A stretch of 64,000 nt of DNA from Agromyces archimandritae (lineage in GTDB: Bacteria; Actinomycetota; Actinomycetes; Actinomycetales; Microbacteriaceae). The DNA lies in the NCBI RefSeq assembly GCF_018024495.1, contig NZ_CP071696.1, forward strand, positions 930,001-994,000, given 5' to 3'. The position numbers and the translations under genes are program-made. Shown in pieces: positions 1 to 8,179 of this stretch. The notes beneath the pieces are model-generated. The model worked only from the letters and a program-made list of their open reading frames with translations, was not told the origin of the DNA and did not search any database. Position 1 is the stretch's first letter. Every line of letters starts with the position of its first letter.

Positions 1-1
1 C

Positions 2-481
2 GCCGAATTGTCACCGCCCACCCGGCTCGTCATCGCGGGCACGGTGAGCGGTGATCAACGGGTCGACCTCGCCGGGCTCGCGGCACGGCTGGGAATCCAG
101 GATCGTGTCGAGTTCATCGGCCCAGTGGATGCGGCGGGCCGGGCCCGGCTCCTCGGCCGCTCCAGCGTGTTCGTCCTGCCGAGCGAGGACGAGAGCTTCG
201 GCGTGGCCGCCGCAGAGGCGATGGCCGCAGGGTGCGCCGTCGCAGTCACGTCGGAAGTCGGCCTCGCCGCATCTGCGGCTTCGGCCGGAGCCGTCGCAAC
301 GATCGACCCGATGTCGTCCGCGATCGCGGAAGCCATCCTGCCGCTCCTGAATGACGAATCGGCTCGGCTCGCGGTCGCCGAACGCGGACGCGCATACGCC
401 CGCGAGCATTTCGCATGGGACCTCGCCGCGAGGCGAACCCTTGCGAGCTACCTCGCGACGCTCTCCGGGGCTCCCGCATGA
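2..481 (+). CDS. Glycosyltransferase family 1/4, C-terminal fragment (5' end outside window)
   Basis: The reading frame is already open at the window edge, so only the last ~159 codons are present. The visible part is the C-terminal Rossmann half of a GT-B retaining glycosyltransferase: it contains VFVLPSEDESFGVAAAEAMA, with the two glutamates of the E-x7-E nucleotide-sugar signature, followed by the usual glycine-rich turn and C-terminal helices. The family moves a sugar from a nucleotide donor to an acceptor, here presumably the lipid-linked exopolysaccharide unit. The stop overlaps the next gene's ATG (ATGA), indicating translational coupling in a polysaccharide operon. Sugar specificity cannot be read from the sequence. 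A TTG at position 8 is in frame but is unlikely to be the start, because half the fold would be missing. Confidence 0.88.
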   Translation, partial: AELSPPTRLVIAGTVSGDQRVDLAGLAARLGIQDRVEFIGPVDAAGRARLLGRSSVFVLPSEDESFGVAAAEAMAAGCAVAVTSEVGLAASAASAGAVATIDPMSSAIAEAILPLLNDESARLAVAERGRAYAREHFAWDLAARRTLASYLATLSGAPA

Positions 482-1617
482 ATCCTCCCGCAAGCGGCTC
501 GGCCCACGCCTCGCTCCGTCGACTCGGCGGCCGGACGATCGTGATCACGCAACCATACGTTCCCGCCTACCGGGTCCCGCTCTTCGATCTCCTCGCACAC
601 CGCCTGTCCGAGGTCGGCGGCCGCCTCGAGGTGCACGCGGGCGCGCCGGACGGCGATCAGGGGCTGCGGGCCGATGCAGGCCACGGCCCCTGGCTCCGCG
701 AGCTGCACGTCTCGCGGATCCCGCTGCCCGGCACGCGAGTGGAATGGCGTCGCTTCGACGGCGGCGCACCGACCGGTCTGCTCGTCACGGAGCTGTCGGC
801 GTCGAACCTCATCGCGTGGGCCAACGTATCCCGGCGCCCCGTCGTGCTCTGGGGCCACGGGCGGAACTACGTGAACTCCCCGTCGGCGCTCGCCGATCGG
901 CTTCGGAAGCGGCTCGTGAGTCGGGCAGCCCACGTGATGACCTACACCGAGGGCGGGCGAGGACGCCTGATCGCCGACGGCGCCGATCCCGGGCGCGTGA
1001 CGACCGTCGGAAACAGCACCGACACCGCGGCCTTGACACGCGCCCAGCGCGCGATCACCGCCGCACGTCTGCACGAACTCGCCACCGAGTTCCCGGGCGA
1101 CCCGATCATGCTCTTCGTCGGCGGGCTCGACGCGTCGAAACGCATCGGCTTCATCGCGGCGGCGGCCGAGGCGGCCCATCGCGAGGTGTCCGGATTCCAC
1201 CTCATCGTCGCGGGATTCGGTGCGCAGGCGGATCTGCTGGAGCCCGGCATCCGCGACGGATACATCAGCCGGGTCGGCGAAGCGCGCGGGATGCGCCTCG
1301 CCGAGCTGGCCGCTCTCAGCCGGGCCGTGTGGATGCCGGGACGCGTCGGCCTCGCCGCGGTCGATGCGATGGCACTCGGGCTGCCCGTACACACCATCCG
1401 CCACGACCGGCACGCACCCGAGATCGAGTTGCTCGGCTCCACCGATGTCGCCTTCCTGCCGGATGATCCGACGGCGTTCGCCGAGGCGTCGCTCGCGTTG
1501 GCACCGGGGACGCCGGTCGGCCCGCGGACGCCCTCACCGTCGACGCCGTCGCTCGAAGACGTCACGGATGCGATGCTCACGGTGTTCGCCTCCATATCGC
1601 CCGAGGGACTCCGATGA
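478..1617 (+). CDS. Glycosyltransferase, GT4-like, polysaccharide cluster
   Basis: A 379-residue protein with a GT-B layout. An N-terminal domain opens with a nucleotide-fold strand (GRTIVITQPYVPAYRVPLF), and the C-terminal domain starts near LFVGGLDASKRIGF, a typical retaining-GT motif. The E-x7-E region is altered: GRVGLAAVDAMALGLPV has no first glutamate and an aspartate at the second site, so donor binding may differ from the canonical type. The ATG at 478 was chosen because it overlaps the preceding stop (ATGA) and begins just before the first conserved strand; the longer open frame upstream lies inside the previous gene. The stop again overlaps the next start (ATGA). The role is probably addition of one sugar to the exopolysaccharide repeat unit; donor and acceptor are unknown. 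Confidence 0.85.
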   Translation: MNPPASGSAHASLRRLGGRTIVITQPYVPAYRVPLFDLLAHRLSEVGGRLEVHAGAPDGDQGLRADAGHGPWLRELHVSRIPLPGTRVEWRRFDGGAPTGLLVTELSASNLIAWANVSRRPVVLWGHGRNYVNSPSALADRLRKRLVSRAAHVMTYTEGGRGRLIADGADPGRVTTVGNSTDTAALTRAQRAITAARLHELATEFPGDPIMLFVGGLDASKRIGFIAAAAEAAHREVSGFHLIVAGFGAQADLLEPGIRDGYISRVGEARGMRLAELAALSRAVWMPGRVGLAAVDAMALGLPVHTIRHDRHAPEIELLGSTDVAFLPDDPTAFAEASLALAPGTPVGPRTPSPSTPSLEDVTDAMLTVFASISPEGLR

Positions 1618-3983
1618 ACCGAACTGCCGCCCGGGTCTGGGTTCGACGGGTGAAGAGCACGGGATACTTCCTCCTCATCCCGGCGCTTTCCGCCATCGCT
1701 CCCCTGCTCGCGCTCCCGGTGATCTCGGCGGCATTCGGCATCGACGGCTGGGCGAGCATCGCCATCGGTCTCTCGCTCGGCATGACGGCGGGTTCCGTCG
1801 CCGAACTCGGCTGGAGCGTCATCGGACCGCAAGCGGTAGCTGGAGGGGATGCGACGGCCAGGGCCCGACTGTATTCGGACTCGCGCGCGACGAAGCTCCT
1901 CTCGGTGGCGGTCCTCGCACCGGTCGCCGGCGTATCAGCCGCACTGCTCACGGAGGCCTACCGCGTCGAGGCGGTGGTCCTCGCCGTCGCCGGGGCGATG
2001 ACGGCACTCGGCACGAGCTGGTTCTTCGTCGGTCTCAATCGGCCCCTCGCCGTTCTTGCCGTCGACACGGTCCCACGGGTCGTCGGAGTTCTGCTCGCAG
2101 CTCTGGTGATCGCGCTCGGCGGCCCGCTGATCGTGTATCCGATCGCCTTGCTGCTCGCGGCGATCGCGAATTCGATCGCCGCACCGATCCTGCTCGGCTA
2201 CCGATGGTGGCCGAGCAGCGAGAGCCTGCGCGCGGTCCCGTCGAACATACGAGCTCAAGCGACGATCCTGCTCGGGCGCCTCGTCAGCACCGGCACCACC
2301 TCGCTCACGGTCACGATCACCGCGATCTCCGCACCGCACGCCGTTCCCGTCTTCGCCGCCTACGAGCGCGTGATGCGCATGACCGCCGCGTTCCTCACCG
2401 GTATCCCCAGCCGATTGCAGAGCTGGCTCGGACGTGCGACGCCGGCCACCCGCGATGTGCGCATTCGAGAGGTCATCGCAGCGAACCTCGTGCTCGGTGT
2501 TCTCGCTGGCACGTGCTTCGCCGCACTCTCGCCGATCGCGATCGACGTACTGTTCGCCGGCATGCTGACCCCGGAACCGGCGCTCGGGATCGCGTCCGGG
2601 GTCGTCCTCGCCCTCATCTGCACCTCGCGCGGGGTCGGGCTCGCCCTGGTCGCGATCGGATCGGCACATGGCCTCACCGTCGCCGCCATCGGGTCGTGCA
2701 TCGTCGGGGTCCCGCTGCTCTTCCTCCTCTCCCCCTTCCTCGGCCCTCTCGGGGCCATGGTCGCCGAGATCGCAGCGGAGACGGTCGGGCTCACCGCACT
2801 CCTCGGCGTCCTGCTGAAGAACCGGCGGGCCGGCCGCCCTCGCCGGGCCCCGGCGGCCGGCGATCTCTTGCGGATCGCGATCGTCGCCGACGGCGACCCT
2901 CGTGACCTCCGCACGAACTCCGGGGTGGCCCGAGGCTTGCTCGACGCATTCGAACGCCGCGACGACCTGGAGGTGACCGTCGTGGTGGACTCCACGCCTT
3001 CGAAGGGCCCGGGGTGGGCCTTCGCCATCGCGGCCGCCTTCCACCCCTCGCGCGACGTGTGGCGACGCCGCTACACGAAGGGCGCCCTCGGCACCCGGCT
3101 TCGCTCGCGACAGCGCGACCGACGGCTCAGCCGCTCACCGCAGGTCGACCTCGTCGTGCACGTGCGGAACACGTACCGGCCCAGCACGGTGCGGTATGTC
3201 GCATTCATCGACGGCACGACCGATCTTGCCGCCCGCGAGTGGCCCCCATGGAGCCTCGGAGAACGCGCGGACAAGCGGCGCATAGGGCGCGAGCGCCGCA
3301 TGTTCGAGCACGCGGACGTCGTCTGGACTGCCGGGGCGCATGTCGCGGCGAACGTCGTGGAACGGTACGGGGTGCCGCCCGAACGGGTCTTCGCAATCGG
3401 CGGCGGCACGAATCCGACATCATCGGGTGGTCGGTCGCGGTGCGATCCCGCGCGCAGGGATCGCACCGTGCTGTTCGTCGGACGCGACTTCGAACGGAAG
3501 GGCGGACCGGAACTCCTCGAGGCGTTCGCCGGGGTCAGACGCCGACACCCGGACACCGAACTCCTGGTGGTCGGGCCCGAAACGGCCGACCCGATTCTGC
3601 CGGGGGTGACCTGGATCGGCCGGGTCGACGACCGCAGCGCCCTCGCCGAGATCTACGAATCGGCCGGGGTGTTCTGCCTGCCCGCCCGCTACGAGCCATA
3701 CGGGCTCGTCGTCCAAGAGGCCCAGGCCAACGGGTTGGTCTGCATCGTCTCGGACGTCGGCGCGCTCCCCGAGCTCGTCGGACACGGCGCCGGAGGCGTC
3801 ATCGTGCCGCCCGCCTCTCCGGAGCACCTCGAGGTGGCCATCGATCGTGTGCTGGGCGACCCCGCCCTCCGCGAACGCCTTCGTGCGGCGCTCTCGAATC
3901 TGCTCGCCGACCGCGATTGGGATGCCGTCGCCGACCGCGCCATGCGATCCCTGCGCCGAACACACGCGGAACGCACCGGATGA
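1614..3983 (+). CDS. Fused polysaccharide flippase (Wzx/MATE-like) and glycosyltransferase
   Basis: One uninterrupted 789-residue frame holds two proteins normally made separately. Residues ~10-405 are strongly hydrophobic with about a dozen predicted membrane segments and the general look of the MOP/Wzx flippases that move lipid-linked repeat units across the membrane. After a short Arg/Pro-rich linker (around residues 405-416) a GT-B glycosyltransferase starts at LLRIAIVADGDPRDL (~418) and runs to the end. It contains TVLFVGRDFERKGG and the E-x7-E signature YEPYGLVVQEAQANG. No stop or frame break separates the halves. An internal TTG near 2868 could be an alternative start for the GT module, but no Shine-Dalgarno stands before it. 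The gene is coupled by ATGA overlaps at both ends. The flippase assignment rests on topology and context, the GT half on motifs. Confidence 0.8.
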   Translation: MNRTAARVWVRRVKSTGYFLLIPALSAIAPLLALPVISAAFGIDGWASIAIGLSLGMTAGSVAELGWSVIGPQAVAGGDATARARLYSDSRATKLLSVAVLAPVAGVSAALLTEAYRVEAVVLAVAGAMTALGTSWFFVGLNRPLAVLAVDTVPRVVGVLLAALVIALGGPLIVYPIALLLAAIANSIAAPILLGYRWWPSSESLRAVPSNIRAQATILLGRLVSTGTTSLTVTITAISAPHAVPVFAAYERVMRMTAAFLTGIPSRLQSWLGRATPATRDVRIREVIAANLVLGVLAGTCFAALSPIAIDVLFAGMLTPEPALGIASGVVLALICTSRGVGLALVAIGSAHGLTVAAIGSCIVGVPLLFLLSPFLGPLGAMVAEIAAETVGLTALLGVLLKNRRAGRPRRAPAAGDLLRIAIVADGDPRDLRTNSGVARGLLDAFERRDDLEVTVVVDSTPSKGPGWAFAIAAAFHPSRDVWRRRYTKGALGTRLRSRQRDRRLSRSPQVDLVVHVRNTYRPSTVRYVAFIDGTTDLAAREWPPWSLGERADKRRIGRERRMFEHADVVWTAGAHVAANVVERYGVPPERVFAIGGGTNPTSSGGRSRCDPARRDRTVLFVGRDFERKGGPELLEAFAGVRRRHPDTELLVVGPETADPILPGVTWIGRVDDRSALAEIYESAGVFCLPARYEPYGLVVQEAQANGLVCIVSDVGALPELVGHGAGGVIVPPASPEHLEVAIDRVLGDPALRERLRAALSNLLADRDWDAVADRAMRSLRRTHAERTG

Positions 3984-5209
3984 ACGACCGCACCCTCGCC
4001 TCTCGGGCCCTCCTCGTGCTCGTCTGCTGTGCAGCGCTCAGCGCGCCGTGGAACGCCGTGCGCGTGTCCGGCTTGCCGGTCGGCGACCTGCTCCTCGGTG
4101 CCGCTATCGTCATGCTCGTCATCAGGTCCGCGCTCGGCGGGCCAGCGCTTCGGGGGCTGCGGTGGTGGATGCTGGTGCCGAGCGCCGTCTGCGTCATCCT
4201 CCTGATCGTCCACGTCCTCGCAGGCGGTTCGTTGACGGAGACGGTGACGCCCGGGCGAGGCGTTGCACCTGGTCTGTTCACGGCGCGTGCGATCCTCTCC
4301 ACGGCGGGGGTGGCCTGCTGCGCCGTCTTCGCCACCGCAACCGGCGGCCTCCGCAGCGCCAGGCACGTCCTGGCCTGGTGGTATCTCGGCGTCGTGACCA
4401 GCGCCGCGGTCGCCGTCCTGCAGGCGCTCGGAGTCTGGCACGCTCCGCTCGAACTCGACCAGACCCTCGGCCTCACCCCCGGAGCGGAACGCCAGGCGGG
4501 CCTCGCCAGCCATCCGAACGCGCTCGCCCACAGCCTCGCCATCGCCATCCCCGCAGGCGTACTGCTCGCGGCCGTCTCGACCGGCATGCGTCGAGCAGCG
4601 GCACTCGCCGGCCTCGCCGTGCTGCTCGTCGGAGAAGCGAGCACTCGCTCGCGCGCCGGGTTGATCCTGACGGCCGTTGCCCTCGTGCTCGTCGGCTGCT
4701 GGTTGCTGTGGCGCCGACGGCATGGAGTGCTGATCATCCCGTTCATCATCGTCGTCTCGGGAGGCATCGTCGTTTCCGTCCCGTTCCTTCTGGAGCACAC
4801 GCGGTTCGGGTCCGAGGGGAGCATCCGCAGCGACACCACACGGCTCGCCGCGCTCGAGGAAGGATGGCGATTCTTCAGCGGGTCGCCCTTGATCGGTTCT
4901 GGACCCGGAGTCTGGTTCGGAGAGTCCGCTCTGCTCATCCTGCTCGCCTCGGGGGGCGTCGTGCTCGCCCTGGCCTACCTCGTCTTCCTCGGCGTGCCGA
5001 CCATGATGTTCGCATGCAGCCTCCGTGCACCGGCGGGCTTCCTCGGCCTCACCACCGTGGTGGTCACCGTCGTGTCCTGGACGATGAACAACGGCCTGCT
5101 CGAACGCGTCGCGTACTGGCCGATCCTGCTCGCCGCAGCAGCCCTGACCGCGACCGCAGAGCGGAGCGACGATGTCACGCGGTCGCGACCCCGGGACCGT
5201 GCACGCTGA
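3980..5209 (+). CDS. O-antigen polymerase/ligase-like membrane protein (Wzy/WaaL family)
   Basis: A 409-residue polytopic protein with roughly ten to twelve hydrophobic segments. The motif region includes LASHPNALAHSLAIAIPAG and, further on, STRSRAGLILTAVAL and SPLIGSGPGVWFGES, characteristic of the O-antigen ligase/polymerase (Wzy_C) family, which polymerises or transfers lipid-linked glycan units on the outer face of the membrane. The ATG at 3980 overlaps the previous stop (ATGA); the open frame extends far upstream only as an alternative reading of the preceding gene. The 3' end overlaps the convergent methyltransferase gene by 35 bases. Position after the flippase supports a polymerase role for the cluster's exopolysaccharide, but ligase and polymerase cannot be told apart from sequence. 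Confidence 0.82.
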   Translation: MNDRTLASRALLVLVCCAALSAPWNAVRVSGLPVGDLLLGAAIVMLVIRSALGGPALRGLRWWMLVPSAVCVILLIVHVLAGGSLTETVTPGRGVAPGLFTARAILSTAGVACCAVFATATGGLRSARHVLAWWYLGVVTSAAVAVLQALGVWHAPLELDQTLGLTPGAERQAGLASHPNALAHSLAIAIPAGVLLAAVSTGMRRAAALAGLAVLLVGEASTRSRAGLILTAVALVLVGCWLLWRRRHGVLIIPFIIVVSGGIVVSVPFLLEHTRFGSEGSIRSDTTRLAALEEGWRFFSGSPLIGSGPGVWFGESALLILLASGGVVLALAYLVFLGVPTMMFACSLRAPAGFLGLTTVVVTVVSWTMNNGLLERVAYWPILLAAAALTATAERSDDVTRSRPRDRAR

Positions 5210-6023
5210 CGGGATCGCGGCGCAGCATCGTCGATCGGCCCAGTCGTCGCTCGATCCTGAACGGCCCCGAGAGCCAGCGCGCCAAGTCGGCCGACTCGAA
5301 GGGGCGGGCCGTGTCATCGAGAATGACCACTCCTCCCGGGCGAACACGATGCGCGAGTTCGTCGAATGCGAATCCGCGGCGGCCCGTCGCACCGCTGGGC
5401 GGCCCGTCGACGAACAGTACGTCGATGCCGTCGAGATCGGTGATCGTGGATGCGTCATACCATTCGGCGGCCTCGGCGGTGCCGATCCGCCGTTTCTCAA
5501 GCGGAGCGTGCCTCACATCCGCCCACGAGGCGACACCGAGACGCTCGAGCGACGCAAGGGTCTCCGCGCGGAACGAAGCATCGTGCTCGAGCGCGATGAC
5601 CCGACCGTTCCCCCGTGCGCTCAGCGCGAGCGCCACCCAGATCGTCGATGTCCCGCTCCCGCATTCGACGATCGTCGGTGCCTCGCCGGAACGCTGAGTG
5701 CTCGAGACGAGTTCGAGGAGCGTGTCCGGCTCGGCCGCCCAGCCGCCGGCGGGCGGCACGGCGCCACGCGGTTCGACCATGCGATGCAGGCTGAGCAACG
5801 ATGAGAGGTCGCGCAGCAGTGCCGGTCGAAGCCGCCCCATGATCTGATTCGAGAGCGACCGGCCGATCATGACGAGGGTCGCGATCCCGACGATGAGGAC
5901 TGCGAGCACGACCCAGGCAGGTTCGGCGAACACGGCGGCAGCCGCGATCCCGCCGACCGTGCAGAGCATTGCGCCCACGAAGTAGGCCCGAACGAACGCG
6001 GGCCGGATCTCGAACAGCTTCAT
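5175..6023 (-). CDS. Membrane-anchored class I SAM-dependent methyltransferase
   Basis: A 282-residue protein. Residues ~12-60 form two adjacent hydrophobic segments (AYFVGAMLCTVGGIAAAAVF and WVVLAVLIVGIATLVMI), so it is probably held in the membrane. A Methyltransf_24-like class I fold follows: motif I reads VECGSGTSTIWVAL, an acidic strand end occurs in RVIALEHD, and GIDVLFVDGPP and GGVVILDDT supply later strands. An AAGGAG Shine-Dalgarno stands five bases before the ATG. It is the last gene of the minus-strand polysaccharide operon and ends inside the convergent polymerase gene. A role in O-methylating the polysaccharide or its lipid carrier is plausible, but the substrate is not deducible. 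Confidence 0.8.
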   Translation of the reverse strand: MKLFEIRPAFVRAYFVGAMLCTVGGIAAAAVFAEPAWVVLAVLIVGIATLVMIGRSLSNQIMGRLRPALLRDLSSLLSLHRMVEPRGAVPPAGGWAAEPDTLLELVSSTQRSGEAPTIVECGSGTSTIWVALALSARGNGRVIALEHDASFRAETLASLERLGVASWADVRHAPLEKRRIGTAEAAEWYDASTITDLDGIDVLFVDGPPSGATGRRGFAFDELAHRVRPGGVVILDDTARPFESADLARWLSGPFRIERRLGRSTMLRRDPVSVHGPGVATA

Positions 6024-6059
6024 GTCATCTCCTTCGACGTGCCGCCCAGCGGCTCCCCC

Positions 6060-7541
6060 TCAGTACGCCCCACGACCGCTCACCACCGCTCGCAGCGTCC
6101 GCCAGAGGATCACGAGATCCCCGGTCAGCGACCAGTTCTCGACGTAGGAGAGGTCGAGGCGCACGGTTTCGTCCCACGGCAGCGTCGATCGCCCCGAGAC
6201 CTGCCAGAGCCCGGTGATGCCGGGTTTCACGAGAAAACGCCGGTGCACATCGGCCTCGTACAGGTCGATTTCGGCCAGCAGCGGCGGCCGGGGGCCGACG
6301 AGCGACATCTGCCCGGCGAGCACGTTGAACAGTTGCGGGAGTTCGTCGAGGCTGTAGCGCCGCAGCACGCGGCCGAGGCGGGTGACGCGGGGGTCGGCGG
6401 CGCGCTTGAAGAGGACGTCGTTGCCGGCGTCGGCGGGCAGGCCGCGGGCCTCGGGCAGGCGCGCCTCGGCATCCACACCCATCGTGCGGAACTTCAGCAT
6501 GCGGAACGGCACGCCCCCGAGCCCGACGCGGGTCTGCACGAACAGGGCCGGCCCGGGCGAGCCGAGCCGCACGGCGAGGGCGATGCCGGCGAGCACGGGC
6601 GAGAGCACGACGGCGAGCGCGAACGCGACGATGAGGTCGAAGACGCGTTTCGCGGCGCGCGAGCCGCCTTCGAAGCGGGGGATCTCGACGTGGATCAGCG
6701 GCAGACCGGCGACGGGGCGGGTGTGGATGCGGGGGCCGCCGATGTCCATGAGGCTCGGCGCGACGACGAGGTGCTCGTGGCCGGGGGTGAGGTTCCAGCT
6801 GAGGCGGCGCACCTGCTCGGGACTGAGTTCGCCGGAGCTCGTGACGACGACGGTGTCGGCGTCGAGGTTCCGCATGGTGTCGAGGGCGTCGGCGAGGGGC
6901 CCGGCGACCGGGATGTCGGTGCCGGCCAGCAGGGCGCCCGCGGCCGGCGCATCGGGCACGCAGGCTGCGACGACCCGGTATCCGGCTTCGGGATGCCGGG
7001 CGAGCTCGCCCCCGATGGTCGCCGCCGATTCCGCGGAACCGACGAGCACGACCCTGGAGGTGTAGCCGCCCTCGCGGCGCTGCACGCCGAGCCACTGGCG
7101 CCACATCCACCGCGAGAACACGAGCACCGCGAGCCCGAGGGGGAACGCGATGAGGATGTACCCGCGCGCCAGGTCGATCTTCGCGAGGAACGCGACGATC
7201 GCGACGAGGCCGAACAGGCGCACCGTCGCGCCGGCGACCGCCCGGTACTCCTGCGAACCGACGCCGAGCACCCGGAAGGTGCGCGTGTCGAACAGCTGCA
7301 GCGCCAGCATCCACGCCGCGACGATCACGAGCGACACGACCGAGTAGCTGATGTCGATGTCGTCGCGGCTGCCGCTGAACCCGCGCGCGGACTCGTCGAG
7401 GCCCACCCAGGCCAGCTGCGTGCCGAACACGACCCACACGAGCACGAGCAGGTCGGTGATCGACACGCGCACCGCGTACCGGCCGGACCACGTGCTCGTG
7501 TCTTCGCGGTCGGCGCTGCGTGCGACGCGGGCGGGCATCAT
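6060..7541 (-). CDS. Polyprenyl glycosylphosphotransferase (exopolysaccharide initiating sugar transferase)
   Basis: A 493-residue protein of the PHPT/WbaP type. The first ~130 residues contain four to five hydrophobic segments, the middle (~140-270) is a nucleotide-binding-like fold (SRVVLVGSAESAATIG), and the C-terminal ~200 residues are the bacterial sugar transferase domain. That domain shows a re-entrant hydrophobic segment after KRVFDLIVAFALAV, then GSPGPALFVQTRVGLGG, MLKFRTM, SLDELPQLFNVLAGQMSLVG, PRPPLLAE and KPGITGLWQVSGRS. The enzyme transfers a sugar-1-phosphate from a nucleotide sugar to undecaprenyl phosphate, starting repeat-unit synthesis. The ATG at 7541 overlaps the stop of the phosphatase gene (ATGA). 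The sugar used cannot be assigned. Confidence 0.93.
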   Translation of the reverse strand: MMPARVARSADREDTSTWSGRYAVRVSITDLLVLVWVVFGTQLAWVGLDESARGFSGSRDDIDISYSVVSLVIVAAWMLALQLFDTRTFRVLGVGSQEYRAVAGATVRLFGLVAIVAFLAKIDLARGYILIAFPLGLAVLVFSRWMWRQWLGVQRREGGYTSRVVLVGSAESAATIGGELARHPEAGYRVVAACVPDAPAAGALLAGTDIPVAGPLADALDTMRNLDADTVVVTSSGELSPEQVRRLSWNLTPGHEHLVVAPSLMDIGGPRIHTRPVAGLPLIHVEIPRFEGGSRAAKRVFDLIVAFALAVVLSPVLAGIALAVRLGSPGPALFVQTRVGLGGVPFRMLKFRTMGVDAEARLPEARGLPADAGNDVLFKRAADPRVTRLGRVLRRYSLDELPQLFNVLAGQMSLVGPRPPLLAEIDLYEADVHRRFLVKPGITGLWQVSGRSTLPWDETVRLDLSYVENWSLTGDLVILWRTLRAVVSGRGAY

Positions 7542-8179
7542 CCGGCATCCGCCCGTTCGACGGGATGCCTCGCGCTCGCCGGTCGCCCGGCCGCCAGCCG
7601 CCCCGCGATCGTGCGCGCGGCGTCGTCGATGAGGCGAGCGGCGGCCTCGTACGCGTCGAGCGGGCGGCCGATGGGGTCGGCGAGGTCGTCGTCGGCCGGA
7701 TCCGCCGGTGGATGCAGCCCGCGCGCCCGCGCCACGGCCGCAATGAACGGCGCGAACCCGGTGGCGTTCGGGGCGGCATCCGCACCCGGCCCGCCGGTCC
7801 CGCCGGCCCCCGCCTCGACGGCGCCGGCGACCCGCGCGAACTCGCGCATCGTGAACACGCGGCCGACCGCCGACGGCACCTGCGACACGACGAGCGCCCG
7901 GTGATCGCGGGTCGCCGTGAGCACCAGCCCGGCACCCTCGATCGCGGCATCCGTCAGCTGTTCGGCGTGGTGCGGCTGCCAGTCGACGCCGAGGCCGTCG
8001 AGGGCCAGCCCCGCATCCTCCGTCATCGGCGCCCCGCGCAGGGCGTGCGTGCCGGCGCTGGTCACCCGGGCATCCACCCCCTGCTCCGCGAGGCGGTGTG
8101 CGAGCAGACGCTCCATCATCGGCGAACGGCAGGTGTTGCCCGTGCACACCACGAGCACCGGCGCAGCCCCCTCGCTCAT
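7538..8179 (-). CDS. Low-molecular-weight protein-tyrosine phosphatase
   Basis: A 213-residue protein with the phosphatase loop near the N-terminus, VCTGNTCRSPMME, a C-x5-R signature with the nucleophilic cysteine near residue 12 and the arginine six positions later. A DPIG motif late in the chain (~175) fits the general-acid aspartate loop. The protein is longer than the usual ~150 residues because of an Ala/Gly/Pro-rich insert (~135-170) before that loop. In exopolysaccharide systems such phosphatases dephosphorylate the C-terminal tyrosine cluster of the partner kinase, and that kinase gene lies directly upstream with an ATGA overlap at the junction. Its own stop overlaps the glycosyltransferase start in the same way. 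Confidence 0.92.
   Translation of the reverse strand: MSEGAAPVLVVCTGNTCRSPMMERLLAHRLAEQGVDARVTSAGTHALRGAPMTEDAGLALDGLGVDWQPHHAEQLTDAAIEGAGLVLTATRDHRALVVSQVPSAVGRVFTMREFARVAGAVEAGAGGTGGPGADAAPNATGFAPFIAAVARARGLHPPADPADDDLADPIGRPLDAYEAAARLIDDAARTIAGRLAAGRPASARHPVERADAG

Noticed and set aside
1614..3983. Two separate genes joined by a missed frameshift
   Set aside because: The frame is continuous with sensible coding on both sides of the linker and no stop or start arrangement at the junction; the fusion is accepted as read, with the caveat of sequencing error.
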